Source of the DNA: Carallia brachiata
Taxonomy: Eukaryota; Streptophyta; Magnoliopsida; Malpighiales; Rhizophoraceae
Direction of reading: 5' to 3'
Length of the DNA stretch: 64,000 nucleotides
Assembly (NCBI GenBank): GCA_021464245.1
Contig: JADCRB010000043.1
Coordinates: 2,801,480-2,865,479 of the forward strand
A program made the translations under genes and the position numbers. Shown in pieces: positions 12,270 through 24,598 of the stretch. Position 1 is the first letter of the stretch, and each line of letters begins with the position of its first letter. The notes under the pieces are model-generated. The model saw only the letters and a program-made list of their open reading frames with translations, made no database searches and was not told the DNA's origin.

Positions 12270-13555
12270 TAACCATGAATGGTCAAGAAAAAGAAAACGT
12301 ATTAAGCAAAAATGTGAAAAAAAAAATTAAACATCGTAGCCCCCACGACACGATCTCTCCTCTTTCTCTCTTCTCCCCCATGACCTCCCAATCCCAACCC
12401 CTACGTAGCGTTTCCGTAAATTAATTAGGTAGATAGGAATGGTTGATTGTCTTTTTTGGGCCGCTACTGGTGGTATAGTTAGTCGCGGTAGCTTCTACCG
12501 AAAATATTTTTTTAAAAAAATTTTTGACAAAAAAAATGTACTTATATTAGCGAGGCATTTCCAAAAAAAGTGATTGTTTCATCACCACTAAAACATTAAA
12601 ATTTGTCTCATATTTTTAATACAATTAATTAAAATATTTTGTTACAATTTTTTTATCTTATGTTTAAATTTTAATGACTCTATTATCATTTTATGATAAT
12701 TAGACTTCACTTATTTTTTTTATAAAAAAACTATCAAGGGTATCGAGGTCAAACATTATAAAATACTAAGATGGGTTGTGCACACATGAAAACTTTGTAT
12801 TTTGTTTTCGAATAGACCTTGTTTCGTGATATTAAGTTATTATAAAGTAATATTTAACAAAAAAAAAAGTTACAAAGTAATATGATATAAATATGAGAGA
12901 CTATCATTTTTATCATTCTTATAAAGAGATTATATATATTAAAGACTCGGAGACTATTACTTTTACCAGAGATGTCGAGTAACGTGCGGAATGTTAAATT
13001 GTTGCTAAAGTCCATCACAAATGGGCAACAGCACATTAATTGGCCGAAGCCAATGGCTCGCCCCTTCTTTCTTGCAGTACTTACTTTCTTATCCAAAGAT
13101 ATATTTAGTGTTACGTATGATAAATACGTAATTAATTCAAAACTTGTAACTACTTATAGATATCAGTATCTTGCATACCGATTTTGTAACTATTTATATG
13201 TATATTAGATAATTTTTTCTTTTAGATAATAGGGGAACGGAATTCCATAATTATTAGATCTTTCAACTTTTAATATTTAGTTTAGAAGAATACTACTTCT
13301 CAGGTGATATTTTGGTAACAAGTCAGTGAGTCTTTTTTACTATTGACTTAAGTTCAAATTTTCTCAACTTCGTTTTCCTCACAAAGTAGGTGAGATTTTT
13401 ATAATACGACATTAAATTTTTAATTCGTTAACATTGTAATCAGCTGTTCTCCCTTTAATAAATGATTTCTTTGGGCTGAACTAGTTACTAATGGCGGAAG
13501 CTACGTCGTATTGGGCTGGGCAAGCCTGGTTATCACGTACTCCACTTGGTGGCCC

Positions 13556-13579
13556 GGGGGGGGGGGGGGTGGCGGGGGC
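13556..13579 (+). repeat. G-run
   Basis: Fourteen consecutive G's (13,556-13,569) are followed by T, GG, C and GGGGG. The homologous positions in units 1, 4 and 5 have ordinary sequence. It could form a G-quadruplex on this strand, or mark a sequencing or assembly problem. Confidence 0.7.
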
Positions 13580-15026
13580 GCCTGGTTTTGGATTTGACTT
13601 TTGAGGTTTACATTTTTGTTCTTTTTCTTAAAAGAAATCTAACGGTGAGGAAGATAACTAAGCCAAAACCCTGTTAATTCCACAATTTTTGTGGTGTGTT
13701 CTTTCTAATTCTATCGGAGGAACAACAAATTCCCACATATTAGTCTTAAATTTGGTGGTTTTTTTTTTCCCTTTTTTTTGGTAGTGTATCTGCCTATTTT
13801 CCCCTTGTTTGATGAATTTTTTTATTGCTGTTAAACTCCAACAGTTCTTGGGTACTTTGTTGCTATGGGCATATTGATTGTGCAATATACTTCTTCGTTT
13901 CCAAAACAAATTTGAAAAAAATAGAAAGAACATATTCAGTTTTTCTCTTCCCTTAAACTTTCATGGATTATTGGTTATTTTTTCTGATTACAGGGGTTGT
14001 TTTATAACTTGAGAGTACCATATAACCTCGACGACTTGTCAGCTTGTTTTGTGAAATTGAATGTTAAAACAACAGAGATTAAAAAAGAAATGTTTTTTTA
14101 GTTCCACAGGCTGGTTCTGAAATCAAATTCTTCTTCTCAAGTAACAATTTTACTTTATTAAGGCTAATTAGTAGCTTATAAATTATTACTGGTTTTATAA
14201 TAAGTGTGGAAGAACCAATGGAATTGTCTCCAACTGGTGTTTTGCACTCTGTTTTGGTTCTGTAGATGATGGTGTTTGGTTGAAAATTTAAGGGAATTTC
14301 TGATTTAATTTCATCTTCTCTTAGCTAGAGTTAGATGTTTGGTTGTCTTCAGTTGACTTGACTCAGCTGATTGACTGAACATTTATCTACTGGATTTATT
14401 TATTTCAACTGGAAAACTCTCCAAGTGATGTGTTATTCTTTACAAACTTTTTCCCTTGGATCGCCAACTAGTTTTCGTGGCAATTTTATTATAGTTGGGA
14501 ACACTGGAAAACAATAAATCTTCATCTCATCTAGAAGGGACACAAAATGGTATGCTCTATTTTTTCGCATCTCTCCTGAGTAAGATGTGCTGTTTACAGT
14601 TGCATAAGAATTCTCTTACTTGGGTAATATTGGACTCATGGCTAGTAAGTCACATTCAAATTGAATACTTGTTCACAAGGTGACAAACTTGTTGGCACCA
14701 ACATGTCCATCTAGCCAAGTTCAATGTTACCATTTAGACTTGCTATATTGATTAGAACACTAGGGCAATTAGAGAACATAGATATTAATTATTGAATAAT
14801 CAACCTCATAATTTATATATATTTTTTCACAAGTGAGTGGAGCGTGTTGTCATTTTACACAATTATTCACAGATCAATAATTAACTAGACGTGATAATAT
14901 TTAGGAAAAAACTTTATTTTAATTTCCGAGTTATCTCAAGAGTCAGAGAATAACAAACTGAAAGAAAATTCATCAAATCATAAGAATACAACCATTTATT
15001 TGCTCTTCCATATGGCCAATCGAATA

Positions 15027-18000
15027 CTACATTTCAACAGCCATGCGTTTGTATAGGTGTGGAGGTAGTCGAGGAATGGCCACGGCCTCCAGTGGGGTCT
15101 TCATGTAAGTGACCACTCCAGGACTCTCTGACATGTCAATTTCTTCTGGCTTGACCCCATCAGCAAGAGCCCAAGCAAAATGGTGCAATAAGTGACCCAA
15201 CATGGAAGTGATCAAATTGATGCCAAGTTGTGCACCAGGGCACACTCGTCTCCCCGCACCAAATGGAAGAAGCCTGAAATCATGACCCTTCATATCAACG
15301 TCTTCCTCAAGGAAGCGTTCTGGCCGGAACTCTAACGGGTCCTTCCACACTGCGGGATCACGAGCAATGGCCCACACATTAACATGAACAACCGTTCCTT
15401 TCGGTATGTCATAACCACCAATTTTCACATCGGTGTTGGCACGGTGAGGAAGCATTAGAGGGGTTGGTGGATGCAACCTCAGTGACTCTTTAACAACACA
15501 TTGAAGGTAAGGCAGGCTTGACAGATCAGTCTCGGTCATGACACGTTCGTAACCAACCACACGGTCCAACTCCTCCTGAGCCTTCTGCTGCACCCTTGGA
15601 TTCTTGATCAGCTCAGCCATTGCCCATTCCACTGAGATTGCAGTCGTGTCAATGCCAGCTCCGATAATGTTCTGCATCAATAATACCCATGTACATGCAA
15701 GGACGATCATTCATTCACGGGGACTAATCCATGATTGCACATATTTATAGACCAATATTGTTAGAATCAGATCGATTATTAAACTGAAAATATTAATAGG
15801 TTAAGATTCAACCGGTTAAACCGGTATTTGAACCATATTTAATAATATATATATATTTATAAAAAGTAGTTGAAAAAATAATATTTATAAATATTAATAT
15901 TTTTAATTTTAAGAATTAAATTAAAAATTTTGATCAAATTTAGTACTAAATTAAAATTTTTAATTGAAATTAAAACTTAAATTATAATTTAAATAAAATT
16001 TGAGGTTAAATTATAATTTAAAATTTTTTTGTCTGATTTGAATCGGTTTAACCGGTTCGATTTTTTACCAGTTTTGACCGGTCCAGCCATCCTCCTACTT
16101 TAGGTCTAGACCAGACCGGACTTAAGACTGGTTACTGATCCAACCGATTGAACTGATTGGTTCGATCCAATTTTGTTAACAATGCTACAGAGAGTGAATT
16201 GCTGAATTTTTAATGAAATGAAAAAAAAAAACTGTTGTTCAAAAGGAAAAAAGAAAAAAAAAGGTATACTTGGCCTTTATTTATTGCCTTGCAGGCTGAT
16301 AAATGAAGATGACAGATAAATACAGTTGGACACGTCATAAAATAATGCAGATAAATTTGTTATTTTATCAATCAGTTTCCAACTGCATCCTTGTTCATTA
16401 CACTTACCCGAAGAAGACCAATAATGGTGTCGTCACTGAGGTCATATTTATCCTGCAATGCAACCAATGCGCGAACGAAATGCCTCTTGGCTCCGCCACT
16501 CTTCTTGCAAGCAAGCCTGCGCTCCTCCATAATAGCTTTGGTGAGCCGGACTCCTCTCTCATTGTACTTGGCCACAACCTCTCCCTCCAACGGAAACATC
16601 CACTGAAGCCATGGAATGTGTTCCACCATGTTCTGCATTCGTCCAATATAAATTTTGGTAAAAATGGCCTTCAATTCTAGTCCCTGCTCGTCCATTATTC
16701 CCTCCGAGTTCACAAATCGTTGACCCAAAACCAGCCTTGTAATGTTGTTGAATGCTGCTATCCCCAGATACTGCTTGACCAACAAGCTTTTTCCCTGTTT
16801 TTCTGCGTGGAAAAATTGTTATCTTCACTGTTAGCACCATTTGTTTTAAAATAAAATATTAGTATGCTGAATTTTGATATTTTGATTAGTATTTTGATTA
16901 AAATTAAAATTGATAATTTTAAAATAATTAATAATTTTAAAATAAAATTAATAATTTTTTTTTAAAAATTATAGTTGTTATTTTTGTATTTAAAAAATTT
17001 TTTAATATTATTTTAAAATTATCAATTTTAATTTCAATCAAATATTATCAATCTCAATGACACTGTTTTATTAGTGATAATGTGACATCTGAACATACCG
17101 CATTTTTTCATTTTTCATATCAACTGCAAAAATTCAAAAATTTTGCTTCCAGTGATCTTACAAAAGACATAAAAAGATATAAAACGACATCACATTACTC
17201 AATTATTTTGATCTGAACCCCGAAAAATTTGACACATGCCCCAAAATGATGCATAATCGATATGGGATGCCTCAATTAACCTTTTGTTTTTTTTCCCTTT
17301 GAGCCGAATGCCTCAAATAACTCGAACTAATGAAAATCATTGTAAATTTTCTTATACGCTGTCGAACTTATTCTAAGGTCTCGGATCAAGTCCACCTATC
17401 AAATCGAAATAACTCTGAATTAAGTGATGTAAAACCTGACCAGTATGATTTTTTGACGACTCAAACCCGGGTGCCTCGATCCACGCACAATTAGAGATGA
17501 ATCGCACTGTTGTTAGCTGACTTTAATCCAAACTGATGGAAGCTTGTTAGATATTATATTTATTTTGAAAAATATTTGTGTGATTATTTTTAGTATTTTA
17601 ATTAATATATTAAATAAAATAAAATTAATAACTATTATAATAAAATAATAATTTATGTAATAAAAAATAATAATTTTAATATATATTATAAATATCATCA
17701 GTTTTATGACATTTATGACAACAACCAGTTACTAAAAATTCGACATATATTGATGCTCGTTGATTTCTTGAAATTTACCCTTTCTTTGGGAACAAATGTA
17801 GGAGGAGAAGAATGTGAGAGGAATGAATGTTAGAATAGATAATGCATTCCATCTATTTTACATTTGAGAAAATGTAATGTGAGAAAAAAAAGGTAAAAAT
17901 ATTGTATTTAGGAATGAGTGGAATGTAAGAAAAAAAGAAAATAATGTATTATAATATCAATTTTACCCTTAACACTATATTTGGAAAAAAATTGTTTGCA

Positions 18001-19300
18001 TATAATATCAAACTTTAGAAGTTATTAGTGAAAAAATATTAATGAATTTAATTTTGTATCATGTGGGCACATGACAATGCTTTTTAGATTGTGAAAATCG
18101 AATGGTTTGCCTATGCACAAAAAAATTCGAGCCAAAAAATAATTCGTGACCATTTAGGGGTAGTTTGGTCTTTTTATAAATTAATTGAAAAAACAATCAC
18201 TTTCCCTGCAATATTGGGTGGAACGGAAAAGGTGGGCCAGCAAAGAAATTTGGTACTACTTTCCACCCTTCCACGTGGCAATGCATTTGCTTCCAAACAC
18301 AAGAAATTGGGGTATTCCGCGCAAACTCCTCTCCCTCTACACCAATTCCATCGTCCCAAACAAGGGGTTAGGGATGGAGATAAGATCAAAACCTAAAACT
18401 GAGAGGTGAGCTTTGGTGTCCCATATATCATGGCCAAAAAATTTCATGACAAATATTAGTGAGGCTGAGGCCCAACTAATTTTGCAGTTATTTACTTATC
18501 TTAAAGTAAATGTTTGTTTAAACAACTTAAAAATAGTATAACTTTAAAGTTAAACATTTGTTTAACTGATTGAGGGGATGTCTCTCAATTAATAAGTGAA
18601 AAGTTTAAATCTTATCAAATTCTATTTTTTCCGCCCTAAATACTCAATAAGCCTTTTCATAGATAAAAAAAAAAAAAGTATGACTTCAAATTTCAGTCTT
18701 ATAATCTTAAATATTAAAAAAAAAAATCAGCTAGCTGTTTCAATTGTTTGGAAAGAGTGAGCTAAACACAAGAAAACAAGCGGAAAAAAAAAAAAAACAT
18801 AATTCAATTATACCAGGATTTGCGCGATCTTTGAAAATGGATTCCACCATAGCAGTGACCTCATCTTCTCTGATGGGTCTCAGTGCTCCAAGCCTGCTTG
18901 GAGAAAACAGCTCAACTGCACACACTTTCCTAACCTTGACATAATGAGGTCCATAGTCAGCCCATACAAGGTCTTTACCATCTCTGCTGAACCTGGCAGC
19001 TAATCTACTCCTGTGCCTATCGGCTAGCTGTTGGTCATTTTCCTTTAGCACTTCCTTTGCCAAGTCCCAGCTGGACACTACAACGTTCAGAGTAGAGCCT
19101 AACCAAACCGAGATAATTGGGCCGTAATCCTGGGCCCATTCGGCGTAGCACCGGAAAATCACTGGCTTAACGTCGCAGAGGTTGCCGACAATCGGCCACG
19201 GCCATGGCCCTGGCGGGAGCTTGAACCGCAGCCGTTGGTAGAGTTTGTATGCAAGGCAGAGTAGGAGGATCGGTGCAATTAGGAGTAGAAACAGAGCCAT
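15027..19300 (-). CDS. CYP98A copy B, C3'H-type cytochrome P450, 508 aa
   Basis: Likely 3'-hydroxylase of p-coumaroyl esters (shikimate, quinate or a related conjugate), in the ER membrane and fed by cytochrome P450 reductase. Exon 1 is 18,814-19,300, exon 2 is 16,408-16,802 and exon 3 is 15,027-15,671; they join in phase 1 then phase 0 into 1,527 nt with a TAG stop. The length equals the usual CYP98A length. Visible parts: N-terminal anchor (about 1-20), LPPGPWPWP hinge (about 28-36), helix C WADYGPHY, helix I AGIDTT (about 299-304), ESLR (356-359), FRPERF (about 409-414) and heme loop [10 protein letters not shown] with the ligand Cys at 438. Odd points: residues about 209-222 (F-G region, likely SRS2) differ strongly from copy C, and Arg replaces the Trp just before helix I. 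Introns hold a Harbinger-like and a hAT MITE. Substrate cannot be read from sequence. Confidence 0.92.
15753..16184. mobile_element. hAT-type MITE (family 1) in intron 2 of copy B
   Basis: A 432-bp element begins CAATATTGTTAG and ends with the complement of CATTGTTAACAAAA. The flanking 8-mers TTATAGAC and CTACAGAG are a degraded duplication (5 of 8 match). The inside shares the CCGGTT-rich ends and AT-rich centre of the family. It lies in nearly the same place in intron 2 as the element in copy A but in the opposite orientation. Confidence 0.65.
17778..18367. mobile_element. PIF/Harbinger-like (Tourist) MITE in intron 1 of copy B
   Basis: A 590-bp element has inverted termini: CCCTTTCTTTGGGA on the left and the complement of CCCCTTGTTTGGGA on the right. 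It is flanked by TTA on both sides (17,775-17,777 and 18,368-18,370). Intron 1 of copy A (about 6,975-6,990) has the matching empty site with one TTA, reading GAAATTTAGGAATGGAG. A 3-bp TTA duplication is typical of Harbinger-type elements. No transposase is present. Confidence 0.8.
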
Positions 19301-19358
19301 AACGTGGGAGGATAAAGTGTTTAATTTTTAGACCCTGCAATTTAGAGAGAGAGGCATT

Positions 19359-19368
19359 CATATATAAT
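19359..19368 (-). promoter_or_regulatory. TATA box of CYP98A copy B
   Basis: It reads ATTATATATG on the minus strand, about 60 bp upstream of the ATG at 19,300. A CTCTCTCTC leader follows. The context matches copies A and C. Confidence 0.6.
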
Positions 19369-19573
19369 CATCTTATTGTAGAAGAATTGAGAAGATTTTT
19401 AATTTAATTCATATTTTTAATAAATATGATTTAATTATAATTTTATATTATATAATAGATAAAATTTATTTAAAATAAAAAAATAAATTTTTATAATATA
19501 AAATTATAAATAAATTATAATAAAAAATAAATAAAATTAACATACAGTTGTAGTTGTAATCGTTATAATGAGT

Positions 19574-21148
19574 TATAAGTTCGGCCATTTCCCATTCTAC
19601 TGAGATTGCAGTCGTGTCAATGCCAGCTCCGATCATGTTATGCACCAATAATACCCAATGTACATGCAAGAACGATCAGTTATTCGTGGGGCCTAATCCT
19701 TAAGAACAAACTTTTTTTTGGCTGTTTTGTAAATAACTTTTTTTTTTTTTTTGGGCTGTTAATGACCGATATAAAAAATAAAATATATGATATAATAAAA
19801 AAATTATTTACACATCAAATAAAATATACAATAAGTATAAAAAGTTATAACAAAAATTTCTATAATTTTTTAAATATATTATTTAATTTTTTTTCTACTA
19901 TATTATATATTTTATTATTTATATCATATATTACAGTCCGTGCCATGACACTCAATCCATAATTGCACCTAGTGACAGACAGGGAGCCACTGAGTTTTCA
20001 CCTAAACGAAAAAAAAATATTGTTGTTCAAAAGGAAAAAAAAAAAGGTATTTGGACTTTTAATTTATTGAAAAAAGTAGATGATTCGAAAATTTGTTTAC
20101 TTAAGAGTTGTGTGAATTACAACAAAGCATTAAATGTAAATGTTTGCAATCACATTTAAATTTTTTGTAATAAAAAATAGTACAATTTTAATTCTTTTTT
20201 TATTACAAAAAAAGTATTATTGTTGTACAAAATTAACAATTTATTATAATTCGGATAAATTTTGAGTAAAAATATTTACCCGTGCCCTTTATTTATTGCC
20301 TTGCAGGCTGATAAATGAAGATGACAGATAAAATTGTTGGACACATCATAAAATAATGCAAATAATTTGTTATTTTACTAATCAGTTTTCAACTGCATCC
20401 TTGTTCATTTTCTTTAACATAAAAAAAAATATATCATTAATATATAAATTATTGTACTTATAAGTCGAAATTGAGGGTCACTCGTTGACGTTTTCATTTA
20501 ATCTTCTCTACAGAGAGAACCCCCATTCAAACACTGATAGACCTAAGGATAGCTCATCCGGAACTCATTTAGTATATCAAATCTGATTCTTACAATGTCA
20601 TTAGATCCTTAAAGCCCATTCTTGAGTGAGAATATCCAGTACATTGGCAAGAGAAATTGTGCCGCGTCGAGAATTCAAATTTGAATTGATTGCGTAAAAA
20701 CGCACGTTAAATTATTATCTAAGTTATCACTTTAAGTCGTGCATCTTTGTTCATTTGAGGAAGACCTATAATGGTGTCGTCACTGAGGTCATGTTGATCC
20801 TGCAATGTAACCAATGCGCGAACGGAATCCTTCTCGGCTCCGCCACTCTTCTTGCAGCAAGCCTGCGCTCCTCCATAATACCTTTGGTGAGCCGGACTCC
20901 TCTCTCATTGTACTTGGCCACTGCCTCTTCCTCCAACGGAAACATCCATTGAAGCCATGGAATGCGTTCCACCATGTTCTGCATTCGTCGAATATAAACT
21001 TTGGTAAAAATGGCCTTCATTTCTAGTCCCCGCTCATCCATTATTCCCTCCGAGTTGGCAAATCGTTTACCCAAAACCAGCCTTGTAACGTTGTTGAATG
21101 CTGCTATCCCCAGATACTGCTTGACCAACAAGCTTTTTCCTTGTTTTT
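19574..21148 (-). pseudogene. CYP98A copy B', broken exon 2 plus start of exon 3
   Basis: Exon 2 lies at about 20,759-21,148 and 22 codons of exon 3 at 19,574-19,639; exon 1 and the rest of exon 3 are absent. Lesions seen directly: one A is missing in exon 2 (about 20,855), shifting the frame after EERRLA; the donor GGGTAAG after exon 2 is gone; and the acceptor before exon 3 reads CAT instead of CAG (19,640-19,642). A 330-bp insertion sits beside the lost donor. The truncation junction in exon 3 and the AT-rich DNA after it match copy A'. Non-functional. Confidence 0.85.
20411..20740. mobile_element. 330-bp insertion with 16-bp target duplication (retroposon-like)
   Basis: The 330-bp segment is absent from the matching intron of copy B. 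It is flanked by GCATCCTTGTTCATTT (20,395-20,410) and GCATCTTTGTTCATTT (20,741-20,756), a 16-bp duplication with one mismatch. A long duplication and an A-rich left end (near 20,420) suggest target-primed insertion, such as a SINE on the minus strand. I could not place convincing A and B boxes, so the family is open. Confidence 0.55.
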
Positions 21149-21269
21149 CTGCTTGGAAAAATTGTTATCTTCTCTGTTAGCACCTTCTTGTCCTAAATCT
21201 CAATGATACGTTTTGCTAGTGATAATGTGACATCTGATCATGCCTCATTTTTTTTTCATATCATGCCTC

Positions 21270-24099
21270 ATTTTTTAAATTTCAAAATTACCCTTATAAC
21301 TAGTTATAAAATATGTTAGGACTATTATAATCGATATACCTAAATTTTTTTAAAAAATTTCCTATTAATTTGACAGTACTAATTTTTTTTTTTTTTTGAC
21401 TTCTTTCTTATGTTCACCAAAAAAACTAAAATGTTTTAGAAATCTCAATTTTCTTTTCCATTCTTTTCTAACAGCAAAAACCACTCGCAATAAAGTCTAC
21501 TCCATATGTTCGATTTAAGCAATTGATCATGTGCCTATTAATGGGGACTTGGTTCTGGCTTGCTGGCAGGTCTCAATGCTTGTGCTACAATCATTGTGCG
21601 GAAGTACGTGCAAAGATAGAGAAAAGCTTATGAGTCAAAAGAACGAATCTTGCTATCCAGACAAGGGAAGCAATGTAGGAACGATCACCGATCACGGTAA
21701 TTATTATTATCATTATTTTTTTAATTTATATCTGTTATACATTAAATTTAAATTTATTATAGATTAATTTTAATTATTATATAAATAATATTTATTATAT
21801 ATTAACCTTAATTTTTATATATGCAATGCTTAATGAATCTTTATACTTTGATTTGTGGCACGTCAAATATAATCATCATATCCATAACATCTATTTAAAA
21901 ATAAAAATAAAAAAAATTAATAATCAGGGTCACGGTCTCTCCTCTTTCTCTCACTCTCTCTAAAAAACATATCGTATTAATTAACCATGAATGGTCAAGA
22001 AAAAGAAAACGTATTAAGCAAAAATGTAAAAAAAAAATTAAACATCGTAACCCCCACGACACGATCTCTCATCTCTCCTCTTTCCCATTCTAAAAAAAAA
22101 AAAAAAGATCTCTCCTCTTTCCCTCTTGCCCCATGACCCCCCAATCCCAACCCCCACGTAGCGTTTCCGTAAATTAATTAGGTAGCTAGGAACGGTTGAT
22201 TGTTCCTTTTATGGCCGTTACTAGTAGGTGGGGTTAGTCGTAGTAGCTTCTACCGAAAATATGTTTTTTTTTTGGACAAAAAAAAGTACTTATATTTAAC
22301 GAGGCATTTCCAAATTATAGTGATCTGTTCCATCACAACTAAAACATCAAAGTTTGTCTCATATTTTTAGTGTAATTAATTGAGACATTCTATTATTATT
22401 TTTTTATCCTTTATTTAAGTTTTAATTACTCTATTCTCATTTCATGATATTTAGGCTTCTTTTATTTAAAAAAAAAGCTATCAGAGTTTCGATGTCAAAC
22501 ATTAGAAAATACTAGGAAGGGTTGTGCAATACTGCTCATTAAAACTTTGTATTTTGTTTTCGAATAGACTTCGTAATATTAAGTTATTATTAAGTAATAT
22601 TTAACCAAAGAAATGCTATAAAGTAATATGATATAAGTACCAGAGACCATCGCGCGCGCGTGTGTCTATATATATATATATATATATGTAAGTATATAAA
22701 GTTGAAGTTGAGAGAAAACTTCAGTCTTTCTCTCTTTCACACGTGACGATTCCTCATAAATTTGAATTAAAATAATATAAAAATATTTTATAATTATAAA
22801 AATTCTATGACAATTAAAATTAAGATTCACAATTAATATAAATCTAATTATAACCAAATAAGAATTCTATTTCTCTATATATTCTTACTTTGACTATATT
22901 TAAAGCTTTATAACTATTAATTCTATAATAAAATAAAATAATAAAAAAAAAGTATTTCGTGAATCCTCTTTTTTGGAAAAGAAAAAAGATTAAAAAAACT
23001 CTCAAATTTATTTATAATTTTTTTCTCAAAAGAAAAAAACACTACTTTCAAATTTATTTTCTTAAAAAGGAAAAAAAGTTCTTTTTATTTTCTTAAAGAA
23101 TTTTTAAAAAATTCCTAAAAAAATAATACTCAAAATTTAGAATTTTTTATTTTTTATAAATAAAATAAAGTAAAAATAATTTTTTTAAAAAATAATTAAA
23201 TTCGTGCCGCATGGGTCTATTATTAGTATCATATATATATATATTATAAATAACAGAATCTTAAAGAATATTCACATGTTTACGTGGTAATCTTTGATGC
23301 TGGAATTCTTAAAAACTCAATTTCTAAATTTTTGAATTTTTAATTTAATAAAATTTCAATAATTATAATCTTTATTAATTAGTGTTGTGATAGAATAAGG
23401 ATTTCAATAATTGTAGCCTTTCTTAGTATATCCTATTAAAATTAAAATTTTAATTTCAATAGATTTCAAGATCCCATATGCATATAGTCGTTTGTTCACA
23501 TATAAAAGCATAAGTATTCTTTTATTTTTCTTAACTAGATTTCTCAATTTTAAAATTTAGGTTTTTTCATCCAAACAATATCGCATTAAGGTTGGTATTC
23601 GTAATTGATTATAGTTATTTAAGTATTTTGACCTTTATTTCTTTTTTATGATTAATTAATTCTGTTACATTAGTTTTCCTTATTAAACCCACGTTATGCC
23701 TGTTACTTTTTTATTTAGTCAACGAGATTCACGAGTCAACATGATTCAAGTTTGTTGCAGCAATTTTTTTTTTTTTGGTGGCAATTGTTCCAGCGAAATT
23801 GAAGGCAAATCTTGGTACGTTTGCATATTCAATCATGTAACATAAACACGCATGTAAATCCCACGCGTCAAAGTATTCACATCATGATTATCTGTTTGCA
23901 AGCAAATTAGATAATTAGGATTTGTGTTTTGTAAACTTTCTATTACGGTGGATATTGTGACTAACCAAAAAAGTTAGGTTAAGTTGCTCTCTGAATTTTA
24001 TAGCAACAGACATCGGCTAGTAGTGTGTTGGAGAATGTGTTGGAGAAATACGCCAACACACCCAGGGGAGTGTTCAATAAATATATGCATTTAATTAAC
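21270..24099. repeat. Segmental-duplication unit 3: partial flank
   Basis: No gene is seen. Positions 21,290-22,640 match unit 2 (about 11,520-12,860), including the CATTGTGCGGAAG block at 21,593. After about 22,700 the match to the other flanks stops. The gene X leader blocks and CYP98A exons 2-3 expected next are missing, which implies a large internal deletion. Positions 22,700-24,099 are featureless AT-rich DNA with a TA/CG microsatellite near 22,650-22,686. Confidence 0.6.
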
Positions 24100-24598
24100 C
24101 AGGGTTATCAGAATCGAACCGGTTATCGAACCGAAAATATTAGTGGGTTAAGGTTCAATCGGTTCAACTTATCGAACCGGTATTTATTAATATATATATT
24201 TATAAAAATAATTTTAAAAAAATAATACTTATACATGATTATTAAATATTATTTTTTAATTTTTAAGGATTAAATTGAAAATTTTGATAAATTTAGGACT
24301 AAATTAAAAGTTTTCATAAATTTAGGACTAAATTGAAAATTTTAATTAAATTTAAAACTCAAATTATAATTTAAATAAACATTGGGATCAAATTATAATT
24401 TATAAAACTTTATACCTGTTTGAACCGGTTGAACCGGGTCCAATTTTTGACCGGTTTTCACCGATTTTTGACCGATTCAAACCGATTTTGACCGGTCCGA
24501 GTTAAGAGGTAACTGTAGCCATAAACCGGCCCGAACCTTTGGCCGGTCACCGTTGAACCGGTCGGACCGGCCGGTCCGAGCCGGTTTTAACAACATTG
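24100..24598. mobile_element. hAT-type MITE (family 1), best preserved copy
   Basis: A 499-bp element begins CAGGGTTATCAGAATCG and ends TTTTAACAACATTG. It is flanked by a perfect 8-bp duplication TAATTAAC (24,092-24,099 and 24,599-24,606), the hallmark of hAT insertion. The ends are rich in CCGGTT and the middle is AT-rich. No transposase. The perfect duplication suggests this is the youngest of the three copies. Confidence 0.85.

Larger units (their letters stand above)
11700..15026. repeat. Segmental-duplication unit 2: flank of CYP98A copy B
   Basis: No gene is called. The blocks match the other unit flanks. About 11,704-11,870 includes the conserved stretch CATTGTGCGGAAG, also near 21,593, 26,817 and 35,175. 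About 12,271-12,440 matches 21,985-22,190 and 27,754-27,895. About 12,550-12,860, 13,507-13,905 and 14,100-14,680 match the blocks listed for unit 1. The gene X leader donor is lost in this copy: the GT after CGGAG has become GA at about 13,720. Microsatellites lie at 11,930-11,975 (ATT) and 12,216-12,264 (TA). Confidence 0.65.
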
